From the NCBI GenBank assembly GCA_002077065.1, contig NAJO01000028.1:644832-708831 (forward strand): a stretch of 64,000 bases of DNA, read 5' to 3'. A program made the position numbers and the translations under genes. Positions 21,413-30,540 of this stretch are shown here, one piece after another (position 1 is the first letter of the stretch; the number at the start of each line of letters is the position of its first letter). The stretch comes from Cryoendolithus antarcticus (taxonomy: Eukaryota > Ascomycota > Dothideomycetes > Cladosporiales > Cladosporiaceae). The notes beneath the pieces are model-generated. The model saw nothing but the letters and a program-made list of their open reading frames with translations, was not told the DNA's origin and made no database searches.

Positions 21413-22422
21413 CGCTGCTATTTGCGAAGCCGCCGGTCTCTTAGTGCGAACCTACACCTTGCCTAAATAGCTTCGCTACTATGGTCATCCACTCAATATA
21501 TGTGTTTCGGCGCAGTCTGCTCGCCCAGATGAGAGGCAGCTTTCTTGGTGTCAACGCGAACGAATCTGCGTGAGGCTGCAGCGCTCGCTTAAGAAGATGC
21601 GACCAGCTCACTGCTGCTGCCGATCAGACCTGCCGTCATCAAGTAGCTCCCCGTCAGAGAGGGGTCGTCGTCCGCTCAGTCTTGTAGAAGTGGAGCAGTC
21701 ACTTCTTGCTGACCATTACTTCGGATGAAATGGGTTATGGACCGTTCAGTCCGGTCAAAGGTTTTCCAGGCCTGACGTAGTTGATCTTAAGCGTATGTAC
21801 AGCCTCGTAGCCTCCTGTCGACGCCTCGTAAAGGTAAGTGTAGCGCTCACGGACGAGTGCTTTCAGATTGAAGGCGACGCGTCAACGCAACGATGTTGGG
21901 CTCAAGAAAAGGTATGTGGATCGATCATCTTGTTGCAGAGTGTCAATGCAAACTTTGCAGCCAGGACGACGTGACGTCGGCAGCGCCCTAACTGGTCTGT
22001 CCGAAGAGAGCACGTCGTCGTATGAGGTCCATCCATCGCGAGGCACCGACGCAATTCATATCGCCAAGCAACGCCTCCAGGGTGATCGACGCCGCCCCGC
22101 AAAAGTTGACGGGACGGAACCTCGCCGCTAGCGCAAGCATGGACTGATCTTTGTTGCAACAGGCAAGAGCGACTTCCCAAACATCCGTTCCTGCCCACAT
22201 ACCCTCCGGATCGCGTCAAGAAGCATTTACGGAGTCTGCGATCAGTGCGGTACTGGCGAAACGTCCAATTGTGGCTGCACACCCTACAGAAGCCGACCTC
22301 GCAGCACTCCGCTTCATCTCAGATTAATCGGGCAGTCCGTGAAGCCGGCGCCCGTAAAGAAGCAGTCGCCATACCCTTCGCCGCCTAGAAATGAAGCCAG
22401 TCCGCTTCCTACATCACAGGCG
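21413..22422. promoter_or_regulatory. Divergent region between 2OG oxygenase and FHA/forkhead gene
   Basis: The 1,010 bp hold both promoters. From about 22321 the frame of the forkhead gene is already open, preceded by a possible splice acceptor (catctcag ending at 22320), so a short upstream exon of that gene may lie in this region. Confidence 0.5.
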
Positions 22423-25400
22423 ATGGAAAGCAGCGGAGCCGGGGCGCATGTCGCTCCGGCAATGTCACACTTTGAGCCAGCCGACCGGTTTGCTCTTGGA
22501 GGGGACGCGATGACGGGGGACGTGTACAGCGGCAATGATCTGATTGCGGGTAACGGGATGGCGCTTTACGAGACGGGACTGCAGTTCGAGCCGAATGTGG
22601 CGTTCACGAACCCGTTCCATGACAGCAATGAACGGGGCCAGCAGCCGGTAGCTTCCACCAGGGCAAACGATGAGATGGAAAGAGCAAGCAATGACCAGGC
22701 AGCAATCGCGCTACCTGCCGACCACGCGATCAACTTGACGGAACTCAGCGAATTTGCCTACGCTGAAGGATACCAACCACTTGAGGACAATGACGGACAG
22801 TCCCTAGCAGGCACTTTACCGACATCCGCAGACTTCACTTACTCTGCCTCCGAGGCAGAACAGACCGTTCCCAAAAGCATGGCCGGATACGCCCAGCTGG
22901 TGTTCAACGATGGGGAGTACATCATCGACACTCTCTCCATCATACTCGGCCGTGACTCTCAGGTCCAGCAACAATACCAACGCGAGTGCAGACGGCTCAG
23001 CAAGCAGCAGATTATCGAGCAGGAGCGCGAACGCATGGCTGCCAAAGCATTAGAAGAATACAAGAAAGAGCCAAGCCACGCTTCTCACCCGGACGAGGAA
23101 CCATCGTCCAAGTCTGATCACTCGCTTGAAGGCCGACCAGTCCCAGGCTTGCCCAGCATGTGCAGCGAGCAGGGTGGTATTGTCAATCTAGCTGCGGAGG
23201 GCGACGATGAGCACGAGAAGAAACGATATAGGAGGATCCTTCGCCAGAGGAAGCTGAAGGCGTCTGCACAATCATCGTCTTCCGCGTCCGTCGATCCCGC
23301 ACGTCTGCACAAAGGTTTCTCGTACAACGCCTTCAACGAGTCGGCCGGCCACGACATGGATGGCGAGGTTGTGCCTTTCGTTGCTGTGCATCCTACTGAT
23401 CCCAAAGATATCACCAAAATTTCCCGCGAACATGCACGCATCGCCTACGATAATAAGACGGCCGAATGGGAGATGGAGGTCCTGGGTAAGCATGTCATGG
23501 TGCTCAATGAGTACTCATGGCAGCCCCCAAATGACCTTGAGGACTGGGCTTATGGCTGGGAAAGTGCAGAGCACATGACTCACTTGAGAGGCGCCGTTGT
23601 CAGACTTACTCACAATACCGACATTATGATAGCGTCGCTTCGCTTCAAGTTTAGACTGCCTGTGCAGCCCGACGACGCAGAGTCTGACCTCCTCGACATC
23701 GAACCTCAGAGCGAGGATGAAGACGTCGAAGTCGGCAACAGCAGTCCGGCTCGAAGACTTTCCACGGCTCTGGACGACGATGGTGAAGCCGAGGAGGGAG
23801 AGGCGGATAGCGAGCCTGAGGTGGCACTGACCGATGCATCGCGAAAGAAGGGCAAGTCAAAGAAGAAGGCTAAAGCAGAGAAGAAGGAAAAGTCAGGGCT
23901 GAAGCTCAAGCTGAAAACATCACAGACCGTTGCTAAGATTGAGCCACGGACATCGTCACCAGAGGTCTCCAAGAAAGCGAGCAAGAAGCCAAAGAAGTCC
24001 GCACCGCCGCCTGAAAATGCGACGGTGGGCGAGTCGAGTGCTGCTGCTGCTACTACCGCTGCTCCCACCGGAGCTCCCGCTCCCAGTACTGACGCTCCGG
24101 CGGTAGTCGGAGACGGGTCAGCAGCGCCAACTACATCAGAGCCACCGGCACAGCCCATCGCTCGAGCGGCGGATGTACCTCTTGTATTCGAGAAGGGAAC
24201 GCTTCTGGGTGACGCCGCACCGGAAGAACTTCCAGAGAAGCGCAAAGGTCCTGGAAGACCACCCAAGAACGGCCTGATCTCAAAACGAGATAATGCAATC
24301 CTCGCTCGGCGTTACATGGACTTCGACAAGCAAGGCATTCCGCGGCCGCCGATGAAGGAGCTGCTCGAGATCGTGCGCGCCGAGAACAAGGCAAAGGAAG
24401 CTGCTGCGAAAGCTGCTGCACGTGGTGAGAACAACATGATCATGCAGAGCATCGAGGGTGGTGCTCGCCCCCACGCTGCGTCGATGAACGGTCCGAGAGG
24501 TGCTGGCAATGGCAAGATACAACGATCGACTGATGATGCACTTGCTCGGGCGTCTGCTGAACTTGCTGACGCCGTCGCTGCCGAGAGCAAAGCTGAGGCG
24601 AAACGCACTCGCACATGGCGCTCACCTTCGCCAGTCAAACCCGAAGATGAGTGCACGGAAGAAGAGCTGAAGAAGCCAACTCAGACGTATTACATCACTC
24701 TCGAAGCAATACTCGGCAACGGTCCACCGGAAGGCCTTGAACTGCAGCAGATTTATGATAAGGTCATGAAAATGTACCCTTACTTCAAGTACAAATCAGA
24801 AAGTACTGGGTGGCAGAGCAGCGTTCGCCACAACCTCAAGCAACACCCTCGCTTCCAGCAGTCGACCAAGCAGGGCAAGGGCTGGATGTGGTCGATTAAC
24901 CCAGAAGTGCCCTACAATGGTGACGTTCGAAAGAAGAAGCCGTCACCGCCACGTGTTCCTCAACAGCAGCAACAGAACGGCGGCCAGTCACAGCAGGCAC
25001 ACTTTCAGTATGGGAACCCTTATGCACAGCAGTACCCGCAGCAAAGCCAGCAGGGTCAGCAGTATGCCTCGCCATACCAACGAGGCGCTCAACAGTATGG
25101 CTCAACTAACCAACAGCCACAAAATCGTCATGTAGGTCACTCCCACTTTCCCCCAACCGTGCCGTATGTCCCGTACCATGCAGTACGCAGCTACCAATCA
25201 CTTCATACACCTCAGCATGCTTACATGCCTCCACAGCCCGGCCAACACCCGAACAATTCACCCGCGCAAGCCCCAGCGCCGCCAGAAGAGCCTTCGCTCG
25301 TCAACGATATGGTCGCCTGGAGGAACAAGTTCACGAAAGATCCTCAGCAGGCGCCTGGGCTCAGTGAAACGGAAAGAGCCGGCCTGTTCGATAAGATCAT

Positions 25401-26439
25401 GTCGTGGCGGGTTGATCCGAAGCAACGAGCTGCTGTGCCTAGTCCTTTGGAAGCGGAGATGGATCGCCAGATGGAGGCTCTGTGGTTGAAGTGGGGAGTT
25501 GGGCCTGATGGGAATAAGATCGCTGTAGTGTCGGGTGAGGGTGGAGCGGCTGCTAGTGCACAGGGTCAGGCGGCGCCTGTGGGAGTGACTGCGCCAAACC
25601 CTGTGCAAGTTGGAAGTGCGTCTGCTCGGCTGCCTGCATCGACTACAGCAGGCACGGTGCCGTATGGTATGGCTGCTCCTGTTACAGCTCAGCCGAATGG
25701 TTCAATGCCGCAAGCGAATGGGACCGCTCTGTCGGCCTTCACACAAGCACCCGCGATCGGCGCAGTCACCAACACATGGCAACCCGTCGCTGCACAGACT
25801 AACGGCGCGTACCATCAGACTCAGGCGTCTGGACCACGATCACAAGCACCGACATCTGGTCGACCAACGCCCTCACCGCTGTCATCGGCTGCTGTGCCAT
25901 CAAGACCAGTATCGCAACATGGCTTGCCAGTGCAGGCACCTGTGCAAGCTGTCCCTGTGGCATCGTACGGTCAAGCAGCTTCTGCTTACGCAGCACCACA
26001 ACAAGGCTCGATACCAGCGCGTACGACGATCTCGCCCAAGACGACTGCGGTAGCGCCTATGTACTCTCTAGCATCGCAACCAGTGGCAGCCGGACAAGGC
26101 TCGGCTCCAGCTCGGCCAGCGAACCCTACACACCCAGCTGCTGTCGCACCGTACGGCACGATGTCTCAACAGCAGACGCAGGTACACGGACTATCGACCC
26201 CAGCAGCACCGCCGCAGACGACTGGACATACTGAACCACCGCAAGTACCTGCTCTCTCGAACGCAGGCGCGACATACAATGGGACGTCCACAGCTTTCAC
26301 GCCACAGACCGCACTGTCGACATTGCAGCAGCAGAATGCGCCTCGGGCGGCACCGACGCTAAAGCGGTCAGCTTCTGACGAAGCGCGGAACGGAGTCGAG
26401 AGTGGTGCTGACGACGCGAAAAGGGCGCGACTAGGGTGA
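22423..26439 (+). CDS. FHA-forkhead transcription factor (Fhl1-like)
   Basis: From the first in-frame ATG the frame encodes 1,338 residues. An FHA-type region appears in two pieces: MAGYAQLVFNDGEYIIDTLS and ILGRDSQ at about residues 152-180, then KISREHARIAYDN and the following strands at about 330-385, with a charged insertion of about 150 residues between. The forkhead domain is at about 750-828 (TYYITLEAILGNG, GWQSSVRHNLKQHPRF, KGKGWMWSINPE). Long Lys/Glu, Ala/Pro and Gln/Pro-rich linkers make up the rest. FHA plus forkhead is the layout of Fhl1 and Fkh1/2, which control ribosomal protein genes or the cell cycle; I lean to Fhl1. The open frame reaches back to 22321 without ATG, so an upstream start exon is likely. 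Confidence 0.85.
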   Translation: MESSGAGAHVAPAMSHFEPADRFALGGDAMTGDVYSGNDLIAGNGMALYETGLQFEPNVAFTNPFHDSNERGQQPVASTRANDEMERASNDQAAIALPADHAINLTELSEFAYAEGYQPLEDNDGQSLAGTLPTSADFTYSASEAEQTVPKSMAGYAQLVFNDGEYIIDTLSIILGRDSQVQQQYQRECRRLSKQQIIEQERERMAAKALEEYKKEPSHASHPDEEPSSKSDHSLEGRPVPGLPSMCSEQGGIVNLAAEGDDEHEKKRYRRILRQRKLKASAQSSSSASVDPARLHKGFSYNAFNESAGHDMDGEVVPFVAVHPTDPKDITKISREHARIAYDNKTAEWEMEVLGKHVMVLNEYSWQPPNDLEDWAYGWESAEHMTHLRGAVVRLTHNTDIMIASLRFKFRLPVQPDDAESDLLDIEPQSEDEDVEVGNSSPARRLSTALDDDGEAEEGEADSEPEVALTDASRKKGKSKKKAKAEKKEKSGLKLKLKTSQTVAKIEPRTSSPEVSKKASKKPKKSAPPPENATVGESSAAAATTAAPTGAPAPSTDAPAVVGDGSAAPTTSEPPAQPIARAADVPLVFEKGTLLGDAAPEELPEKRKGPGRPPKNGLISKRDNAILARRYMDFDKQGIPRPPMKELLEIVRAENKAKEAAAKAAARGENNMIMQSIEGGARPHAASMNGPRGAGNGKIQRSTDDALARASAELADAVAAESKAEAKRTRTWRSPSPVKPEDECTEEELKKPTQTYYITLEAILGNGPPEGLELQQIYDKVMKMYPYFKYKSESTGWQSSVRHNLKQHPRFQQSTKQGKGWMWSINPEVPYNGDVRKKKPSPPRVPQQQQQNGGQSQQAHFQYGNPYAQQYPQQSQQGQQYASPYQRGAQQYGSTNQQPQNRHVGHSHFPPTVPYVPYHAVRSYQSLHTPQHAYMPPQPGQHPNNSPAQAPAPPEEPSLVNDMVAWRNKFTKDPQQAPGLSETERAGLFDKIMSWRVDPKQRAAVPSPLEAEMDRQMEALWLKWGVGPDGNKIAVVSGEGGAAASAQGQAAPVGVTAPNPVQVGSASARLPASTTAGTVPYGMAAPVTAQPNGSMPQANGTALSAFTQAPAIGAVTNTWQPVAAQTNGAYHQTQASGPRSQAPTSGRPTPSPLSSAAVPSRPVSQHGLPVQAPVQAVPVASYGQAASAYAAPQQGSIPARTTISPKTTAVAPMYSLASQPVAAGQGSAPARPANPTHPAAVAPYGTMSQQQTQVHGLSTPAAPPQTTGHTEPPQVPALSNAGATYNGTSTAFTPQTALSTLQQQNAPRAAPTLKRSASDEARNGVESGADDAKRARLG

Positions 26440-26938
26440 GGTGAGAGGGAATGAGGGGAGATGCATGGCTTGGTGTACTGGACGCTTGATACGGGAACAA
26501 AAGTAAGAACTTGACGATTAGCGAAGGTGTTTTGGTGCTTCTTCAGAGGCTGGGCTGACGACATGGGAGGATGCTTGTTATTGGGGCCTTTTGCTGGTGA
26601 TGGAGCGTTCTCGGCGGGCGGTGCTTCGTCATGATCAGGGAAGATGTCTCCGTGAGGCGGGCGCATGTCGCTTCGATCGCTCGGGAGAATCATGACGGTG
26701 AGGTGGCGGGGCTGAGAAGTCAGAGTAGATAGCCCTGCGAATCATTTGCACATTGAAATCTATTCCATGACCACCGCCATCTTCTTAGGGTATCTTAGTC
26801 AAATGTAGCAGCCAGTACAGTGCCAAGCCTTGACATGTAGCCCTGACTTCACGCGCCATACCGCGTATAGCTATTGCCCTCCAACAGCATCGCTCCATCC
26901 CGCAACATCACTCACAAACTCACCCACATCCCCAAATC
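26440..26938. other. Intergenic region upstream of the Iec3 gene
   Basis: The 499 bp hold the 3' flank of the forkhead gene and the promoter of the next gene. Nothing else is recognised. Confidence 0.6.
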
Positions 26939-28090
26939 ATGTCCGCCACCGACAATACACCCCCTCTGCACCCCAACCTAGGCGGCAAAACCATCGCCAA
27001 CCTCCCGCCTCCCCCTCAAGCAGCCACCCCCTCAAACCACCCCCCCTACAAGTCCTGGCGCAAAAAGTACCGCAAAATCCGCACGCACTCCGACGCCATC
27101 CAGTCCGAAAACCACGCCCTCTACAAGACCGAGCATAAACTCGAGCACCTCGCCAAACGCCTACGAGAGGAACTCGACCATCTCCTCGAGACGCTGTTAG
27201 AAATTAACCAGAGCCCTGTTGTGCCAGCGGAGCTGCGATTTGATGTGAGATTGCCGAGTCAGAGGTCGCTGGGGACGGGCCACGTGCGGAGCGATATCAG
27301 TTTGCAGGAGGCGGATGAGATGGTTGGGGAGTATACCATTGCTGTGCAGCATGGTCGGATCCCGCCGCTGGACCTCGCCATAATACGGGAGCAGGTCCAG
27401 GAGGCATTGGCGAGTCAGGGCGTTGTTGGATTGGAGGCGCTGGAAGCTAGGGTGCCGGCGCCGATTGTTGGGGCGCTGGAGGATCTGCCGTTGGAGTGTA
27501 GAGGGAACGATGCGCCGGGGTACATGAGTGCGGAGCTGGAAGCGGAGTTTTATGCTCGGCTTGATGCGAGTCTGGAGACGGGGCTTGGGTTTGAGAGGGA
27601 GGGTGTGGTGGGGGTGGGGGAGGTGAATCAGGCGGATATGACGCCGAGGGAACTGGAGAGGCAGATGGAACTACAGAATCCGATGAGCCAGCATAATTGG
27701 CTGAAGAACAATACGAAAGCGCAGGAAGACGATGACGCGAATTCTGTCGTTTCTGTTGATGGGTGGGGAAAGCCGGTAGTCACTAAAAAGCGGCCTGGCA
27801 AGAATCTCGCGAAGCAGGTTGGGGATCGCGCTGTCGAGCGGGCGAGGGAAGTGGGGAGTCCGAGTGCTGCAAGCGGGTTCGAGGACGATGAGCATGGAGT
27901 GGGCAGTGAGGATTTGGGCGGGAGTGGGAAGAAGAGGAAGGTGGACGGGGATGGAGCGTTCAAGGCTAAGAGCCGGAAGAGTGGTGGGGAGGGTGGTGGG
28001 AAGGGGAAGAGGAAGAGGGCTACTGAGGAGGGGGTGGCGGGGAGTGCGAGTGCGAGTGCGGTGAAGAAGGTGAAGGTTGGGGAGGAGTGA
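26939..28090 (+). CDS. Iec3-like subunit of the INO80 chromatin-remodelling complex
   Basis: A single exon encodes 383 residues. The signature is the segment PPYKSWRKKYRKIRTHSDAI at about residues 37-56, followed by a helical, probably coiled-coil stretch (ENHALYKTEHKLEHLAKRLR) and LLEINQSPVVP, which I recognise as the Ino80_Iec3 domain of fungal Iec3. The remainder is acidic and then very basic with several KKRK-type patches, as expected for a nuclear protein. In fission yeast Iec3 is a fungus-specific INO80 subunit tied to nucleosome remodelling and transcription. The last 250 bp are strikingly rich in G on the coding strand. Confidence 0.8.
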   Translation: MSATDNTPPLHPNLGGKTIANLPPPPQAATPSNHPPYKSWRKKYRKIRTHSDAIQSENHALYKTEHKLEHLAKRLREELDHLLETLLEINQSPVVPAELRFDVRLPSQRSLGTGHVRSDISLQEADEMVGEYTIAVQHGRIPPLDLAIIREQVQEALASQGVVGLEALEARVPAPIVGALEDLPLECRGNDAPGYMSAELEAEFYARLDASLETGLGFEREGVVGVGEVNQADMTPRELERQMELQNPMSQHNWLKNNTKAQEDDDANSVVSVDGWGKPVVTKKRPGKNLAKQVGDRAVERAREVGSPSAASGFEDDEHGVGSEDLGGSGKKRKVDGDGAFKAKSRKSGGEGGGKGKRKRATEEGVAGSASASAVKKVKVGEE

Positions 28091-28558
28091 TGGGCAGGAG
28101 CTGGGGTGTTTGGTCTATGCGAGTTGGAGTGCGGTGCGTGAGTGTAGTGGCATCGCAATGCCGAATACTTATTCAACCTCCTGATATTGGCAATCAAGTC
28201 AACAGACCTCGAGTCCTGTTGTCCGGACTCGTGAAAGTCTTCCAGATCAAGCATGACCGCACCGTACATTTCGATATCGCCCAGTATTTGGAGCTACGCA
28301 TGGACTCTTTGTCCACGACTTATTGCTCAGAGTGTGCAATTCGCTAAATATCATACAACATTAGTCTACTATACACCCCTAAAGATCACCATCAGCTTCC
28401 CTATCCGTCCGTACCCCTTCCGATCACTCAGAAGCAGCATTTTCGCCAACTCGCTGAGCCATGATCTCTCAAATTCTCGAACAAAAATCTCGGAGTAATG
28501 TCCCACAACTCCCAGATGAAGTGCCAATCACCAAAACCACCCGGCATAGGGTTGTCGA
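28091..28558. other. Intergenic region between convergent genes
   Basis: The 468 bp between the Iec3 and HhH-GPD genes show no gene. An AT-richer part around 28330-28400 probably holds polyadenylation signals. Confidence 0.5.
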
Positions 28559-30070
28559 CTACTCCTCATCCTCCATCTCACTCAACTCGCTCGCCGCGCC
28601 ATCCTCCTCGCCTTCGCCACCACTCCACTCCTCGCCCTCAACTTCGCTATCCTCAGTACCCTCGTCCATACTGCCCTCCTCCCCCTCAGCAGCAGCCTTA
28701 GCCTCCTTCCTCGCCTTCACACTCACCCCACCCTTCTTCTCCCCATGCCTCTTCACCAGATGCTCAATTGGACATCCCTTAGCCCAATTCGCGCTCCCAG
28801 ATCCCGTGGCAGCCCTACAGCGCGGGCAGACCTTGCCGTGCTTGATCATCAGTTGATGCAGCGGGTACTTATACTCGTCTGGAATCCTCGCATCGCAGTG
28901 CGCGTAGGTAGTCTCGCGCCCAACGCGCGGCTCGCCCTTCTTGGGCGTCTTGGGCACCCAGCCGAGGTATTGGCATAAACGGAAGACGTGCGTGTCGACT
29001 GCGAAGCTGGGGCGCTGGAGGCAGAAGAGTGCTACGCAGGACGCAGTCTTGGGGCCAATACCATTGAACTGCTGCATCCTCGCGATGGCGTCCGGCGTAC
29101 TCAGCAGATGCAGATGATCAAGAGACAGAATATTCTGCTTCGCCTTCCAGATCTCCATATTTTTCTCCGCGGACGCCTCGTTCTTCGCTCCCACAGGATC
29201 GTCAGATTGGCTAAGCAAGAGCGCACTACGCTCCTGATTCTCCTCCCACGTCTGCTGCAGCATGAGCTGGATGTCACGGGCTTTGTTGTTCGCTAGCCCG
29301 CCGCATTTGATCGCTTCGAAGACGTCGTTATAGGGCGCTAGGCGGACTGCGTTCCAGTCTACGCTGCCTTTGCCCACGCCGTCTTTGAGGGTGCCGAATT
29401 TCTTGACGAGGCCTTTGAAGGCGTTTGAGGAGTTGGCATTCGTGGTCGCGGCACTGAGACGGGTGCGGACTAGGGCGTCGATGACTGAGGGGACTTCGCC
29501 GCAGCCGGCGACGTCGAGAGATGGCATTGGAATCTCCTTGGGTGCTTGCACATCGCCATGGACCTTGGAAAGGAGCCGGACCACCTCCTTGCATTCCTCT
29601 GGCGTGGGACGAGCATAGTCTGGATACGGCGACTCGCCTGGCGTTACACCATACTTGGCCTTCTTCTTTGGAGACGCCTTGGCCGGTTTGACGTCAGCAA
29701 CCGGGAGTGCATCACTGTCTTCGAGCTTCATCTTGACGTCCGGAGACTCAACCTCGCTTCCCGCCGACTTCCTAGTCCGCTTCTTCGGCCTCTCTACAGG
29801 TTCCTCAGCATCATTGCCACCCGGTGTCGGTAGAGCAGTGCCAAGATTGTGTGGCAAATCGTTCACATCGTCGTCCTCGGTCTTGACACGCTTGGTTCCA
29901 CGCTTTCGTCCGGAGTTTGCTGGAGTCTCGGCCGGTTCAGGCTTGACTTTCGCAGATTTGCCTTTGCCCTTAGCTCTGCCGTTCGTCGCAGGAGTGGCGG
30001 GAGGGCTGGACAGTCCATTTGAGTCCGGGAGGTCAGCCTTGGAAACGGAGGAACGAGTAGCCCGAGCCAT
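28559..30070 (-). CDS. HhH-GPD base-excision DNA glycosylase
   Basis: A single exon encodes 503 residues starting at an ATG in good context (accATGG-like). The first 150 residues are a basic, disordered nuclear tail. The glycosylase core holds the helix-hairpin-helix FNGIGPKTASCVALF near residue 335, whose Lys marks a bifunctional glycosylase/lyase, and the catalytic Asp in FAVDTHVFRL near residue 357. A Cys group follows (HCDARIP, VCPRCRAA, KGCP), but it does not have the C-x6-C-x2-C-x5-C spacing of endonuclease III, so an iron-sulfur cluster is uncertain. The tail is acidic. The protein removes damaged bases; the lesion range is unknown. An upstream in-frame extension lacks an ATG. Confidence 0.85.
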   Translation of the reverse strand: MARATRSSVSKADLPDSNGLSSPPATPATNGRAKGKGKSAKVKPEPAETPANSGRKRGTKRVKTEDDDVNDLPHNLGTALPTPGGNDAEEPVERPKKRTRKSAGSEVESPDVKMKLEDSDALPVADVKPAKASPKKKAKYGVTPGESPYPDYARPTPEECKEVVRLLSKVHGDVQAPKEIPMPSLDVAGCGEVPSVIDALVRTRLSAATTNANSSNAFKGLVKKFGTLKDGVGKGSVDWNAVRLAPYNDVFEAIKCGGLANNKARDIQLMLQQTWEENQERSALLLSQSDDPVGAKNEASAEKNMEIWKAKQNILSLDHLHLLSTPDAIARMQQFNGIGPKTASCVALFCLQRPSFAVDTHVFRLCQYLGWVPKTPKKGEPRVGRETTYAHCDARIPDEYKYPLHQLMIKHGKVCPRCRAATGSGSANWAKGCPIEHLVKRHGEKKGGVSVKARKEAKAAAEGEEGSMDEGTEDSEVEGEEWSGGEGEEDGAASELSEMEDEE

Positions 30071-30540
30071 GGTAGTGTATCGTGATCGGTCGTAGTATAT
30101 AGCAAGTGGATGAGTGTAAGTAAGAGGCACAGATGTCCCGACTATTCTTATAGACAGGGAACCCGGAAAGGCACGTGTAAGTAGTAATGAACAAGACACT
30201 GTGGCAACAGACGCCGCGTCTGAACGCTATACCCGTGAAAGCACCGTCTTGAGCGATGAAGAAACTGCTCACAAGTGAGGCGAAAGGGTTATTGAGTCGG
30301 AAAGCCAAGACGCGAAACGAACACGACAAAGTGGTGTCCCGGCTGGAGTCGAGTAGGGGAAAGTACATGACGTGGGTGGATCTACGATATGCAAGGTACA
30401 AACTCTAAATGCGCGCGCGATCGATCGCATTTGAGATGAGATCTCGCCTGGCCTTGTCGTATGCGCACGCGGTTCCTGCCATACGCGCAGCCGCAGCCAA
30501 TGGGTATCTTCCACACTCTCCGCATACGCCTGCATAGCGG
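30071..30540. promoter_or_regulatory. Promoter region of the HhH-GPD gene
   Basis: The 470 bp lie between the 3' end of the dynein gene and the glycosylase start. An AAGGCACGTG element (30168-30177) lies about 100 bp upstream of the glycosylase ATG. Confidence 0.5.
30168..30177. promoter_or_regulatory. CACGTG box in the shared context AAGGCACGTG
   Basis: The same ten bases occur at 3712-3721 and 44708-44717, all outside coding sequence. CACGTG is the core site for fungal bHLH proteins such as Cbf1-type factors. Here it lies about 100 bp upstream of the HhH-GPD start. Confidence 0.5.
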
